Part shown: piece after piece, positions 49,478 to 57,845 of the stretch
How the letters are laid out: every line of letters starts with the position of its first letter
Numbering within the stretch: the first letter of the stretch is position 1
DNA from: an uncultured Kangiella sp.
Lineage (GTDB): Bacteria; Pseudomonadota; Gammaproteobacteria; Enterobacterales; DSM-103792
NCBI GenBank assembly: GCA_946481205.1
Contig: CAMLNB010000002.1
Coordinates: forward strand, 1 to 61,438
Length of the DNA: 61,438 nucleotides
Direction: 5' to 3'
Made by a program: the position numbers and the translations under genes
Notes under the pieces: generated by a model
The model's database searches: none
What the model saw: only the letters and a program-made list of their open reading frames with translations
What the model was told of the DNA's origin: nothing

Positions 49478-50101
49478 TCAGAAGAAAGCTTCGGGAATGA
49501 TGATCACGTCGCCCGGCAGCAATTCCGCGTTGGCACTGATGTCGCCGTCGCGGATCAGATCTTCAAGCCGGACGCTGAACTGCTGCTGCTGGCCACCGAT
49601 GATCCGGACCACAACGGCATCATTGCCGTCGGCAAACTCGGTCAGACCGCCGACTGCGATCATCACGTCGAGCAGGGTCATGTTCTGGCGGTAGGACAGC
49701 GACTGCGGCTTGGCGGCTTCGCCAACCACCCGAACTTGTTCGGAATACGGGCCGACAAAGCCGGTGGCGGTAACGGTGACGATCGGGTCCTTGATATAGG
49801 AGGCCAGTGCCTTCTCCATATCCCGGGCCAGCTGGGTTGGGGTCTTGTTGGCGGCCATGACATCTTCGACCAACGGGGTCGTGATGCGGCCATCCGGGCG
49901 GACGGTGACGCCGGAACTGACATCCGGGTTACGCCAAACGAAGATGCTGAGGTTGTCGCCCGGGCCGATCAGGTACTGATACTGGGTCGGATCGGTGGTG
50001 AACGGTTGCTTGGGGGCGGCGGTCGGCAGCGGCTGAATACCGCTACAAGCGGCCAGCAGGCCAGTGACCAGAACAGCAAAAATGCGGGTGGCGTGGCGCA
50101 T
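49478..50101 (-). CDS. Polysaccharide export lipoprotein (Wza/EpsE-like)
   Basis: The preferred start is ATG at 50101, because GAGAGG (50111-50116) lies nine bases before it and touches the ATG at 50110. This gives 207 residues. The signal ends in a lipobox, VTGLLAACSG, so the mature protein would be lipid-anchored. The polysaccharide export domain (YLIGPGDNLSIFVWRNPDVS, VRPDGRITTPLVEDVMA) and a SLBB-like domain (MTLLDVMIAVGGLTEFADGN) follow. The length matches the short XrtA export family (TIGR03027) rather than Wza of about 380 residues. It is the first gene of the long leftward operon and diverges from serA. Confidence 0.9.
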   Translation of the reverse strand: MRHATRIFAVLVTGLLAACSGIQPLPTAAPKQPFTTDPTQYQYLIGPGDNLSIFVWRNPDVSSGVTVRPDGRITTPLVEDVMAANKTPTQLARDMEKALASYIKDPIVTVTATGFVGPYSEQVRVVGEAAKPQSLSYRQNMTLLDVMIAVGGLTEFADGNDAVVVRIIGGQQQQFSVRLEDLIRDGDISANAELLPGDVIIIPEAFF

Positions 50102-50177
50102 GTGAGACATCCTCTCGATCCGTTGCTTGCCTATGGGCTCCATCCCAAGGTCGCTATTGTGGGCGCCCCTTGTGAAA

Positions 50178-50206
50178 TTGGCAAGAAAGCTGACATCAAG
50201 TGTAAA
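50178..50206 (+). promoter_or_regulatory. Candidate sigma-70 promoter for serA
   Basis: TTGGCA (50178-50183) and TGTAAA (50201-50206) are separated by 17 bases, in the 195-base region between the divergent EPS operon and serA. It would give a leader of about 80 bases. Confidence 0.4.
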
Positions 50207-50296
50207 TGACGCACTGCAGCACCAGTTTGCAATAGCCATCTAAACGTGCGAAAGTCGGCCATCTCCTGCTCCGATCTGTTCCCTGTTGAGGTTCCT

Positions 50297-51529
50297 GTGA
50301 CTGTCCGCGAATCACTCGGCAAAGACCGCATCCGTTTCCTGCTGCTTGAAGGCATCCACGCCAAGGCAGTCGATTATCTGAAAGCCGACGGCTACACCAA
50401 TATCGGCTATTTCGAAAAGTCCCTGCCGCCGGAGCAGCTCGAAGCTGAGCTCGCCCAAGCGCATTTTGTCGGCATCCGCTCGAACACCCAGCTGACGGCG
50501 GACTTGCTGAACAAAGCCACCAAGCTCAACGCCATTGGCTGCTTCTGTATCGGTACCAATCAGGTCGATCTGGACACCGCGCAGTCGCTTGGCATTCCGG
50601 TATTCAACGCGCCGTTTGCCAACACCCGTTCAGTGGCCGAACTCGTGCTCGGTGAAATCATTCTGCTGCTGCGCCGGGTGCCGGAAAAAAGCGCTGCGGC
50701 GCATCGTGGCGAATGGCAGAAAGCCGCCAACGGCTGTTTTGAAGCGCGCGGCAAAACGCTCGGCATCATCGGTTACGGCCATATCGGCACCCAGCTCGGC
50801 ATTCTGGCCGAGAACCTCGGCATGAAAGTGCGCTACTACGATGTCGAGAACAAACTGGCGCTGGGTAACGCGCAGTCGGTTGCAACGCTGGATGAGTTGT
50901 TGGCTATCGCCGATGTCGTCACCTTGCATGTGCCGGAAACGGCGCAAACCAAGAACATGATCGGCGCGACCCAGCTGGCCAAAATGAAACCGGGCGCACT
51001 GCTGATCAACGCCTCACGCGGTACCGTGATCGATATCGATGCCCTGTATGGCGTGCTGAAAAGTGGCCATCTGGCCGGCGCTGCGATCGATGTGTTCCCG
51101 AAAGAGCCGAAATCGAACAAGGACGAATTTGTCTCGCCGCTGCGCGAATTTGACAACGTGATCCTGACTCCGCATATCGGCGGCAGTACGCAAGAGGCAC
51201 AAGCCGCGATCGGCATGGAAGTGATCGAGAAGTTGGTCAAGTACAGCAACAACGGCTCGACGCTGTCGGCGGTCAACTTCCCGGAAGTGTCGCTGCCAAC
51301 TCACGTCGGCAAGCACCGGCTGCTGCATATTCACCGCAACGAGCCGGGCATTCTGCGCCAGGTCAACAATATTTTCGCCGACGGCAACATCAACATCTCG
51401 GCGCAGTACCTGCAGACCAATGCCGAGATCGGCTATGTGGTCACCGATATCGATCAGGAATCCAGCGATGTCGCGTTCGAAAAGCTGAAAGCGATTCCGG
51501 GCACGATCCGGGCGCGTTTGTTGTACTGA
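50297..51529 (+). CDS. serA: D-3-phosphoglycerate dehydrogenase
   Basis: From GTG at 50297 (GAGG five bases upstream) the protein has 410 residues, the same length as E. coli SerA. It oxidises 3-phosphoglycerate with NAD, the first step of serine synthesis. The NAD domain has GIIGYGHIGTQLGILAENLG, and the catalytic His is in LTPHIGGSTQEAQ. GCFCIGTNQVDLDTAQSLGIP and SAVNFPEVSLP are near-invariant family blocks. A C-terminal ACT domain (RLLHIHRNEPGILRQVN to PGTIRARLLY) suggests feedback inhibition by serine. It is divergent from the EPS operon and ends at a bidirectional terminator. Confidence 0.97.
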   Translation: MTVRESLGKDRIRFLLLEGIHAKAVDYLKADGYTNIGYFEKSLPPEQLEAELAQAHFVGIRSNTQLTADLLNKATKLNAIGCFCIGTNQVDLDTAQSLGIPVFNAPFANTRSVAELVLGEIILLLRRVPEKSAAAHRGEWQKAANGCFEARGKTLGIIGYGHIGTQLGILAENLGMKVRYYDVENKLALGNAQSVATLDELLAIADVVTLHVPETAQTKNMIGATQLAKMKPGALLINASRGTVIDIDALYGVLKSGHLAGAAIDVFPKEPKSNKDEFVSPLREFDNVILTPHIGGSTQEAQAAIGMEVIEKLVKYSNNGSTLSAVNFPEVSLPTHVGKHRLLHIHRNEPGILRQVNNIFADGNINISAQYLQTNAEIGYVVTDIDQESSDVAFEKLKAIPGTIRARLLY

Positions 51530-51565
51530 GGCCGAGAGTGCGGCGTCATCGCTGCGACAGGCAAG

Positions 51566-51592
51566 AAAAAGGCGGGATTTCCCGCCTTTTTT
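51566..51592. terminator. Bidirectional intrinsic terminator
   Basis: AAAAAGGCGGG pairs with CCCGCCTTTTT around a 4-base loop, with T and A runs on both sides. It lies between the convergent serA and the small exported protein gene. Its core stem is the same as that of the terminator at 6443-6480. Confidence 0.9.
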
Positions 51593-51595
51593 GTT

Positions 51596-52090
51596 TCAGT
51601 CTTCCCAATCCTCGTCGTCCAGCCAACTCTCCTCATCAGCCGCCGGACGAAACGCCAGCTTGAACAACTCCACCCGGCCTTTCGTTTGTGGATCAACCAT
51701 CCACTCACCAACCAGATTGCCGTTGGCATCGTAGGTGAGTCGAAGATGCACGGCATGCTGCTGACCGCCGCTGCCGTCATACTGTTTGATCAGGCTGATC
51801 ACCCCGCCACTGCTGAGGCCTTTCAGATTGGCGCTGAGACCGATTGACGGTTCCGAACCAAAGGTCTGCACTTCCAGCGAACGGCCTTTGACTTCATCGC
51901 CTTGGCCTTCAAAGACCACCGAAAACCAAACCGCCTGTGGCCCGATCTGATCGCCGTAATCATAGGCGCCGGACCACATGCCGTTGAGTTGATCATCACT
52001 GTGCACCGCCGTGACCGGCCCGAGTGCGACCAGGCAGAGCGAGGCCGCGCGCAACGAAACCAGGCGAAATAGAGAGAGAAACAAACGCAT
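51596..52090 (-). CDS. Small exported protein of unknown function
   Basis: From ATG at 52090, with GAGGAG nine bases upstream, the protein has 164 residues. A signal peptide (LSLFRLVSLRAASLCLVALG) ends near VTAVHSDD. The mature part is predicted to be mostly beta strands (LNGMWSGAYDYGDQIGPQAVWFSV, HLRLTYDANGNLVGEWMVDP) and finishes with a strongly acidic tail (DEESWLDDEDWED). I do not recognise a family. The stop lies directly beside the terminator shared with serA, and the SDR gene diverges 106 bases upstream. Confidence 0.65.
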   Translation of the reverse strand: MRLFLSLFRLVSLRAASLCLVALGPVTAVHSDDQLNGMWSGAYDYGDQIGPQAVWFSVVFEGQGDEVKGRSLEVQTFGSEPSIGLSANLKGLSSGGVISLIKQYDGSGGQQHAVHLRLTYDANGNLVGEWMVDPQTKGRVELFKLAFRPAADEESWLDDEDWED

Positions 52091-52196
52091 CGACAGCTCC
52101 TCGCTTTTCTTGTTGTTTGGGCGTGGCCGGCGACCGGGTATCGGTTGTGCGGGTAACACGCTAAGCTCAGCCTAGCAGAGCTTTGGGGAGCGCGCG

Positions 52197-53183
52197 ATGC
52201 GCACAGCCTTTGTCACCGGCGCCACCGGTTTTGTCGGCACCAATTTGTGCAAGCGTTTGAGCGAGCAGGGCTGGCAGGTGCGGGCGCTGTGCCGCGAGCC
52301 GGACCGGCCAAGCTTTCTCGATCGGTTTCCGGTTGATAAAGTGCGCGGCAGCTTGGCCGATGCGGCGACGCTGAAAGCGCTGATCCCGCGCGATGTCGAG
52401 GCGGTGTTCCATGTTGCGGGCGATACCAGCATCTGGCCGCGCGAGCGGGCGCAGCAATACCAGACCAATGTCATCGGCACTCGCAACATGGTAGAGGCCG
52501 CGCTGGCGGTTGGTGCCAAGCGTTTCATCCACACCAGCTCGATTGCGGCGTTCGGTATGCGCGACGATGTCGTCACCGAGCAGTCGCTGCCGTGCGGCAA
52601 GCAAGCGCCGATTCATTACTACCAAACCAAGGCTTTGGCGGAAGACGAAGTGCGTGCCGGCATTGCGCGCGGCTTGTCAGCCACGTTCATCAATCCCTGT
52701 CATATTCTCGGACCCTATGACAGCAACAACTGGGCGCGGATGTTTCGGTTGATCGCCACCGGCAAACTGCCCGGGGTGCCACCCGGTTCCGGCATGTTTG
52801 CCGATGTCCGTGAGGTCGCGAACGCCCAGCTTGCGGCGGTTGATCACGGTGCGGTCGGGCTGAATTATTTTCTCGGCGGCGAGGAAACCTCGTTTATGGC
52901 GTTGCTGCAGCTGGCCGGTCAGCAATTGCAGAAGCCGGTGCCGAACCGGCCGCTGCCGGCGGCGCTGATTTACTTGGTCGGCGCGACCAAGGAGCTGGTT
53001 GCGGCCATGACCGGCCAGCCACCGGATGTCACCCGCGAAGGGGCCCGGATTGTCTGCTCGCGGGTGCGCTGCGACAGCAGCCGGGCCAGCCGCGATCTGG
53101 GTTATCGGCCCGTGCCGCCCGCGCAGCTGGTCGCCGACACGTTGGCCTGGTTGCAAGCCGAAGGCCTGCTGGCCGCTCGCTAG
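52197..53183 (+). CDS. NAD-dependent epimerase/dehydratase-family protein (extended SDR)
   Basis: A 328-residue Rossmann-fold enzyme. The N-terminal FVTGATGFVGTNLCKRL binds the dinucleotide. Ser in FIHTSSIAAFG and the YYQTKALAE motif provide the SDR catalytic Ser-Tyr-Lys. VFHVAGDTSIWPRERAQQYQ is typical of the dihydroflavonol reductase/3-beta-hydroxysteroid dehydrogenase subgroup rather than sugar epimerases, so a link to the polysaccharide locus should not be assumed. GGGGAG precedes the ATG. It stands alone between the small exported protein and the iron transporter. Confidence 0.82.
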   Translation: MRTAFVTGATGFVGTNLCKRLSEQGWQVRALCREPDRPSFLDRFPVDKVRGSLADAATLKALIPRDVEAVFHVAGDTSIWPRERAQQYQTNVIGTRNMVEAALAVGAKRFIHTSSIAAFGMRDDVVTEQSLPCGKQAPIHYYQTKALAEDEVRAGIARGLSATFINPCHILGPYDSNNWARMFRLIATGKLPGVPPGSGMFADVREVANAQLAAVDHGAVGLNYFLGGEETSFMALLQLAGQQLQKPVPNRPLPAALIYLVGATKELVAAMTGQPPDVTREGARIVCSRVRCDSSRASRDLGYRPVPPAQLVADTLAWLQAEGLLAAR

Positions 53184-53284
53184 CTGTCAGTCGCACGGTG
53201 CTGGTCGCGAGGCCTAAGTCGCGACGTCCAATACCGGTGCCAGTCCGGCGCCGCTGTCGGATTTGATAAGCGTCAATTGTTTGT

Positions 53285-53325
53285 AATCAGGAATCATTCT
53301 TGTTTGCCTTCTGCTTGGCTACAAT
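53285..53325 (+). promoter_or_regulatory. Candidate iron-regulated promoter of fbpA
   Basis: TACAAT (53320-53325) is a good -10 box. The -35 area at 53297-53302 (TTCTTG) is weak and overlaps AATCATTCTT (53292-53301), which resembles half of a Fur box. The overlap of operator and -35 would suit iron repression. The match to a full Fur box is poor. Confidence 0.33.
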
Positions 53326-53375
53326 ACGCCAGTCCCCAAACGCGGCCGCCGGCCGCATCGGCAGGAGCAACTGGA

Positions 53376-54365
53376 ATGAAACAGTGGATGATGGCCGCGG
53401 CAATGCTGGCCAGCGGCGCGGCCATGGCAGCCGACGAAGTGGTGGTCTATTCGGCCCGTATCGAAGATTTGATCAAGCCGGTGTTCGAGGCCTACAGCAA
53501 GGAAACCGGCGTCGCGGTGCGCTTTATCACCGACAAGGAAGGCCCGCTGCTGACCCGCATCAAGAGTGAAGGCGCCAACACCGATGCCGATATTTTGCTG
53601 ACGGTCGATGCCGGCAATCTCTGGCAGGCGGCGAACGAAGGCATTCTGCAACCGATCGATTCGAAAGCGCTGACGGATAACGTGCCGGCGCATCTGCGCG
53701 ATCCGGGCAAGCAGTGGTTTGGTTTGTCGATCCGCGCCCGCACGGTGTTTTTCAATCCGGGCAAAGTCAAAGCTGCCGAGCTGTCGAGCTACGAAGATCT
53801 GGCCGAGCCGAAATGGCGTGGCAAGCTCTGCCTGCGCTCGGCGAAGAAGGTCTATAACCAGTCGCTGGTCGCGATGCTGATCGCCAAACATGGCGAAGCC
53901 AAAACCGAGCAGATTGTCAAAGGCTGGGTCAACAATCTGGCGACCGAACCGTTCCCCGACGATACAAAATTGCTCGAAGCCATCCATGCCGGCCAGTGCG
54001 CGGTCGGTATCGCCAATACCTACTATTACGGCCGCTTGGTCGAGAAAACGCCGGGCTTGAATGTGCAGTTGTTCTGGCCGAATCAGCAGGCCGATGGTGT
54101 GCACGTCAACATCGCCGGTGCCGGTGTCACCAAGCACGCCAAGCACAAAGCCGCGGCGGTCAAGCTGCTGGAATGGCTCAGTTCGCCGGCGGCGCAGAAC
54201 CTGTTTGCCGATCGCAACCTGGAGTACCCGGTCAACCCGGCAGTCAAGGCCGATGCAACGGTGCAGGCCTGGGGCAGCTACAAGTCGAATCTGGTCAACG
54301 TCGCCAAAGCTGGCGAGCTGCAAGCAGCGGCGGTCAAGCTGATGGATCGCGCTGGCTATCGCTGA
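53376..54365 (+). CDS. fbpA: Fe(3+) ABC transporter substrate-binding protein
   Basis: From ATG at 53376, behind an AGGAG, the protein has 329 residues. A signal peptide ends near AAMAADE. The mature protein starts VVVYSARIEDLIKPVFEAYSKETG, the usual first strand and helix of ferric-binding proteins of the FbpA/FutA type. Later RTVFFNPGKVKAAELSSYEDLA and the Tyr pair in IANTYYYGRLVEK provide the tyrosines that hold Fe(3+). It would bring iron to the permease encoded downstream. A hairpin terminator separates it from fbpB, so it is probably made in excess over the membrane parts. Confidence 0.9.
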   Translation: MKQWMMAAAMLASGAAMAADEVVVYSARIEDLIKPVFEAYSKETGVAVRFITDKEGPLLTRIKSEGANTDADILLTVDAGNLWQAANEGILQPIDSKALTDNVPAHLRDPGKQWFGLSIRARTVFFNPGKVKAAELSSYEDLAEPKWRGKLCLRSAKKVYNQSLVAMLIAKHGEAKTEQIVKGWVNNLATEPFPDDTKLLEAIHAGQCAVGIANTYYYGRLVEKTPGLNVQLFWPNQQADGVHVNIAGAGVTKHAKHKAAAVKLLEWLSSPAAQNLFADRNLEYPVNPAVKADATVQAWGSYKSNLVNVAKAGELQAAAVKLMDRAGYR

Positions 54366-54388
54366 AGCGGTCGTGACTCGCCTACAAT

Positions 54389-54421
54389 CACAATGCCGGC
54401 CTGATGCCGGCATTGTGTTTT
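54389..54421 (+). terminator. Intercistronic terminator between fbpA and fbpB
   Basis: CACAATGCCGGC (54389-54400) and GCCGGCATTGTG (54406-54417) form a perfect 12-bp stem with a 5-base loop, followed by TTTT. It lies 24 bases after the fbpA stop. Partial read-through would give more binding protein than permease. Confidence 0.85.
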
Positions 54422-54473
54422 CTGCGGCGGCCATTGCGCGCGCCACACCGATCATAACGAGGACCTGTCTGTC

Positions 54474-56177
54474 GTGAGCGTTGTTGCTGCCAGCAAGTGG
54501 ATGCCTGTGTCGCGGCGCTGGTCGCGCGCGCATACGCTGGCCGTGCTGATTGCCGCGCTGACGTTGGTGCCGCTGCTCGTGTTGTTGGCGCAGTTTCTGT
54601 TTCCGCAACCGGAGATCTGGAGCCATCTGCGCGAATGGGTGCTGCCACGCGTGCTCGGCAATACGCTGTGGCTGCTCGTTGGTGTGCTGATTGGCGTGCT
54701 GCTGCTCGGTGTGCCGTTGGCGTGGCTGACCGCGGTTTGCGAGTTTCCGGGCCGGCGAATGTTTCGCTGGGCGCTGTTGCTGCCGTTGGCGATGCCGGCT
54801 TATGTGCTGGCGTTTGTCCATGTCGGGCTGTGGGATTACACCGGGCCCGTGCAAACGCTGTTGCGGGATGGGTTTGGTGCCGAGTTTGCGCTGCCTTCGA
54901 TACGCTCGCGTTTGGGTGTGATCGTGGTGATGAGCTGCGCGTTCTATCCGTATGTGTATTTGCTGGCGCGCAGTGCGTTTCTCAGTCAGGGCCGGCGAGC
55001 GTTGGAAGTCGCCGCATCGCTTGGTCTGTCACCGTGGCAAGGGTTCTGCCGTGTGGTGTTGCCGCTGGCGCGCCCGGCGCTGGTCGCGGGCGCGACGCTG
55101 GCCTTGATGGAAACGCTGGCCGATTTCGGTACGGTCAGCGTATTCAATTACGACACGTTCACCACCGCGATTTATCAAAGCTGGTTTGCGCTGTACTCCC
55201 TGCCGGCGGCGGCGCAACTGGCTTCACTGCTGACACTGACGGTGCTGCTGTTGTTGGTGCTGGAGCGGCAGCTGCGCGCTGAACGTCGCTACGGCAACAG
55301 TACACGCGCCAGCGCGAGTCTGGCGCGTTTTCGTTTGCGTGGGGGCAAAGCGTTTGCAGCCAGTGCCTTTTGCGCACTGGTGTTGTTGTTGGCTTTTTTG
55401 CTGCCCTTAGCGCAACTGCTGTACTGGCTGGCTCAACGCTACGCCGACGATATCGATCTGCGCCTGCTCGGTTTTGCTGGCCGTTCGCTGCTGCTGTCGA
55501 TACTGGCAGCGGTATTGGTGACGGCGGTGGCCTTGTTGCTGGCCTATTTGCAGCGGCTGCAGCGCGACCGGCTGATGCACGGCATCGCGCGCGTTGCCAC
55601 GCTCGGTTACGCGATTCCGGGCACGGTACTGGCGGTTGGTTTTTTCATTCCGTTGGCCTGGCTCGATGCTCAGTTGGTGACGCTGGCGCAATCTTTTCAG
55701 CTCGAGATCAGCACGCTGCTGCGTGGCGGTTTGCTGGCGATGTTGCTGGCGTATCTGGTGCGCTTTCTGGCGGTCGCGCATGAGCCGCTCGACAGCGGCC
55801 TCAGCCGCATCAGCAGCCATCAGGATGATGCCGCCCGCAGCCTTGGTTTGACCGCGTGGCCCTTGCTGCGGCGCGTGCATTTGCCGCAACTGAAACCGGC
55901 GCTGCTGACCGCGTTGCTGATGGTGTTTGTCGATGTGATGAAAGAAATGCCGATCACCTTGATGACCCGACCGTTTGGCTGGGATACGTTGGCGGTGCGC
56001 GTTTACGAGATGACCAGTGAAGGGCAATGGGATCGGGCGGCACTACCGGCGCTGGCGATTGTCCTGACCGGCTTGCTGCCGGTCTGGTTGTTAGTGCGGC
56101 AAAGCGAGCGACAAAGTGAACGCCAGCTGGATGCGGCCAATCCCTTACCGACCGCGCAGACAGAGAACAAGCCTTGA
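54474..56177 (+). CDS. fbpB: Iron ABC transporter permease (fused double domain)
   Basis: A 567-residue inner-membrane protein with about 12 helices in two homologous halves, as in FbpB/SfuB. Each half has an EAA loop that docks to the ATPase: EVAASLGLSPWQGFCRVVLPLARPA in the first and DAARSLGLTAWPLLRRVHLPQLKPA in the second. DVMKEMPITLMTRPFGW near the C-terminus is characteristic of Fe(3+) permeases. The start is taken as GTG at 54474, with GAGGA 12 bases upstream; an ATG at 54501 is possible. Its TGA overlaps the start of fbpC. Confidence 0.9.
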   Translation: MSVVAASKWMPVSRRWSRAHTLAVLIAALTLVPLLVLLAQFLFPQPEIWSHLREWVLPRVLGNTLWLLVGVLIGVLLLGVPLAWLTAVCEFPGRRMFRWALLLPLAMPAYVLAFVHVGLWDYTGPVQTLLRDGFGAEFALPSIRSRLGVIVVMSCAFYPYVYLLARSAFLSQGRRALEVAASLGLSPWQGFCRVVLPLARPALVAGATLALMETLADFGTVSVFNYDTFTTAIYQSWFALYSLPAAAQLASLLTLTVLLLLVLERQLRAERRYGNSTRASASLARFRLRGGKAFAASAFCALVLLLAFLLPLAQLLYWLAQRYADDIDLRLLGFAGRSLLLSILAAVLVTAVALLLAYLQRLQRDRLMHGIARVATLGYAIPGTVLAVGFFIPLAWLDAQLVTLAQSFQLEISTLLRGGLLAMLLAYLVRFLAVAHEPLDSGLSRISSHQDDAARSLGLTAWPLLRRVHLPQLKPALLTALLMVFVDVMKEMPITLMTRPFGWDTLAVRVYEMTSEGQWDRAALPALAIVLTGLLPVWLLVRQSERQSERQLDAANPLPTAQTENKP

Positions 56178-57265
56178 TATCACTCACTCCCGCAATCCCC
56201 ACCTCAGCTACTGCGCTGCTACGCGTGCAGGAGTTGACCCTGTCGTACAACGGTAACGCGATTGTCGAGCAGTTGTCGTTCACGCTGGCCGCCGGTCAGA
56301 TCGCCTGCTTGCTTGGCGCTTCAGGTAGCGGCAAAACCACCGTGCTGCGCGCCATTGCCGGATTTGAACCGGTGCGCGCCGGTGAGATTGTGCTGGCCGG
56401 TGATTGCATCAGTTCTGCCAGCACACACAGGCCGGCGCATCTGCGCCGTATCGGCATGGTATTTCAGGATCATGCGTTGTTTCCGCATCTGACCGTTGCC
56501 GAAAACATCGGTTTTGGGTTGCAGGAACAGAGCCGTGCCGCACGTCAGCAGATCATTGCCGAGATGCTGGCCCTGGTTGGCTTGAATGATCTTGATGAGC
56601 GTTATCCGCACGAACTGTCTGGCGGCCAACAGCAGCGGGTGGCGCTGGCGCGGGCGTTGGCGCCGTCACCGCAACTGTTGCTGCTTGATGAACCGTTCGC
56701 CAATCTGGATGTCGAGCTGCGCGAGCGGTTGGGGTTGGAAGTGCGCCAGCTGCTGAAAGCGCGCAATGTTGCGGCGATACTGGTGACGCATGATCAGCAT
56801 GAGGCGTTTGCCATTGCTGACGAGATCGGTGTGTTGCACAACGGTCGCCTGAGCCAATGGGCGACGCCGTATCAGCTTTATCACGAGCCAAACAATCGTT
56901 ACGTGGCAGGGTTTGTCGGTGAGGGTGTGCTGGTGCCGGGTAAAGTCGTTCGCCGCGATTGGGTCGAGATCGAACTGGGTTGCGTCAATGCCGGTCTGCC
57001 GATCGCGTGCGCCATCGGTGACGCGGTCGAGGTGTTACTGCGGCCCGACGATATCCTGCACGATGATGGCAGCACGTTGACCGCCAAGGTCGTCGCCAAG
57101 GCCTTTCGCGGTGCCGAGTTTCTCTACACGCTGGAGCTGCCATCGGGTCAGCGCGTGCTGTCGCTGGTGCCGAGCCACCACAACCATGCGATCGGCGAAG
57201 CGATTGGTATTCGGCTTGAACTGGATCATGCGATTAGCTTTCCACCGCTGGTGGCGACCGATTGA
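56174..57265 (+). CDS. fbpC: Iron ABC transporter ATP-binding protein
   Basis: A 363-residue ATPase with Walker A LLGASGSGKTTVLRAI, Q-loop MVFQDHALFPHLTV, signature LSGGQQQRVALARAL, Walker B LLLLDEPFANLD and switch His in VTHDQHEAFA. The last 100 residues form the TOBE-type regulatory domain (VEVLLRPDDILHDDGS). It would power the permease encoded upstream. The start is read as TTG at 56174, overlapping the fbpB stop; no better in-frame start with a ribosome-binding site is seen before the ABC domain. A 14-bp tandem repeat lies just after its stop. Confidence 0.9.
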   Translation: MISLTPAIPTSATALLRVQELTLSYNGNAIVEQLSFTLAAGQIACLLGASGSGKTTVLRAIAGFEPVRAGEIVLAGDCISSASTHRPAHLRRIGMVFQDHALFPHLTVAENIGFGLQEQSRAARQQIIAEMLALVGLNDLDERYPHELSGGQQQRVALARALAPSPQLLLLDEPFANLDVELRERLGLEVRQLLKARNVAAILVTHDQHEAFAIADEIGVLHNGRLSQWATPYQLYHEPNNRYVAGFVGEGVLVPGKVVRRDWVEIELGCVNAGLPIACAIGDAVEVLLRPDDILHDDGSTLTAKVVAKAFRGAEFLYTLELPSGQRVLSLVPSHHNHAIGEAIGIRLELDHAISFPPLVATD

Positions 57266-57273
57266 TCGTTGGC

Positions 57274-57357
57274 GCTATTCGATTCACGCTATTCCACTCG
57301 TGCTACCCGATACTCATTATTCAGTATCCGCTATTCGGCACTCGCTATTCGGCAAAC
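57274..57357. repeat. 14-bp degenerate tandem repeat, six copies
   Basis: Six consecutive 14-base units follow the pattern GCTATTCggcactc. Units 5 and 6 share their first eleven bases, and units 1, 2, 5 and 6 keep GCTATTC. They fill the gap between the convergent fbpC and YbaK-type genes, and the last unit covers the stop codon of the latter. No terminator-type hairpin is seen in this gap. Confidence 0.8.
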
Positions 57358-57845
57358 CAGCGCGCACCGGTTTGACTGCTGACGCTGAAATACCCACAGA
57401 TGCAGTCGCGGGTCAGTGACCGGAATTGTTCCTGGCTCAGCTGAATCAGTTCTTCGTGATCGCCGGCTTCCAGAAACACTTCCGGTTTGCGCAGCAAGCT
57501 GTCATCGACCACGGTTTCCAGATCGTAGGCCTGACCAAAAGCGGGCACGGCACCGCGCCGGCAATCATCAAACTGGTTGATGACATGATCCTCTCCGACC
57601 AATTGAAAACCGCGCCGCATCGCCTGCGACAGATGGAACAGGCTGAGTTGGCGATCGGCCGGAATCAACGCCAGCACATGCTGTCCGGCTTCATCCTGCA
57701 CCAACACTGCCTTGACCATGCGCTCCAATGGCACGCCGCTGCAGCTGGCCGTGCGTGCGCTGCCTTCGGCATAGGGGTGGCGGCGCCGGCTGTACTGAAC
57801 GCCTTGCCGATGCAGATAGGTTTGCACGCGCTGAGCAATGGTCAT
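57345..57845 (-). CDS. YbaK/ProX-type aminoacyl-tRNA deacylase domain protein
   Basis: From ATG at 57845 the protein has 166 residues. The YbaK/EbsC fold is visible: YAEGSARTASCSGVPLERMVKAVLV with the conserved Lys near residue 46, LIPADRQLS, and DDCRRGAVPAFGQAYDLETVVD, which forms the substrate loop. Such proteins free tRNA from wrongly attached amino acids. A dyad ACCGGT-GTG-ACCGGT (57898-57912) lies 53 bases upstream of the start and TAAGAT follows it on this strand, so an operator is possible but unproven. The 3' end is inside a tandem repeat. Confidence 0.85.
   Translation of the reverse strand: MTIAQRVQTYLHRQGVQYSRRRHPYAEGSARTASCSGVPLERMVKAVLVQDEAGQHVLALIPADRQLSLFHLSQAMRRGFQLVGEDHVINQFDDCRRGAVPAFGQAYDLETVVDDSLLRKPEVFLEAGDHEELIQLSQEQFRSLTRDCICGYFSVSSQTGARWFAE

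Noticed and set aside
53319..54854. Open frame of 511 codons on the minus strand
   Set aside because: It is antisense to fbpA and the start of fbpB, and its product is Arg/Gln/His-rich with no recognisable motif.
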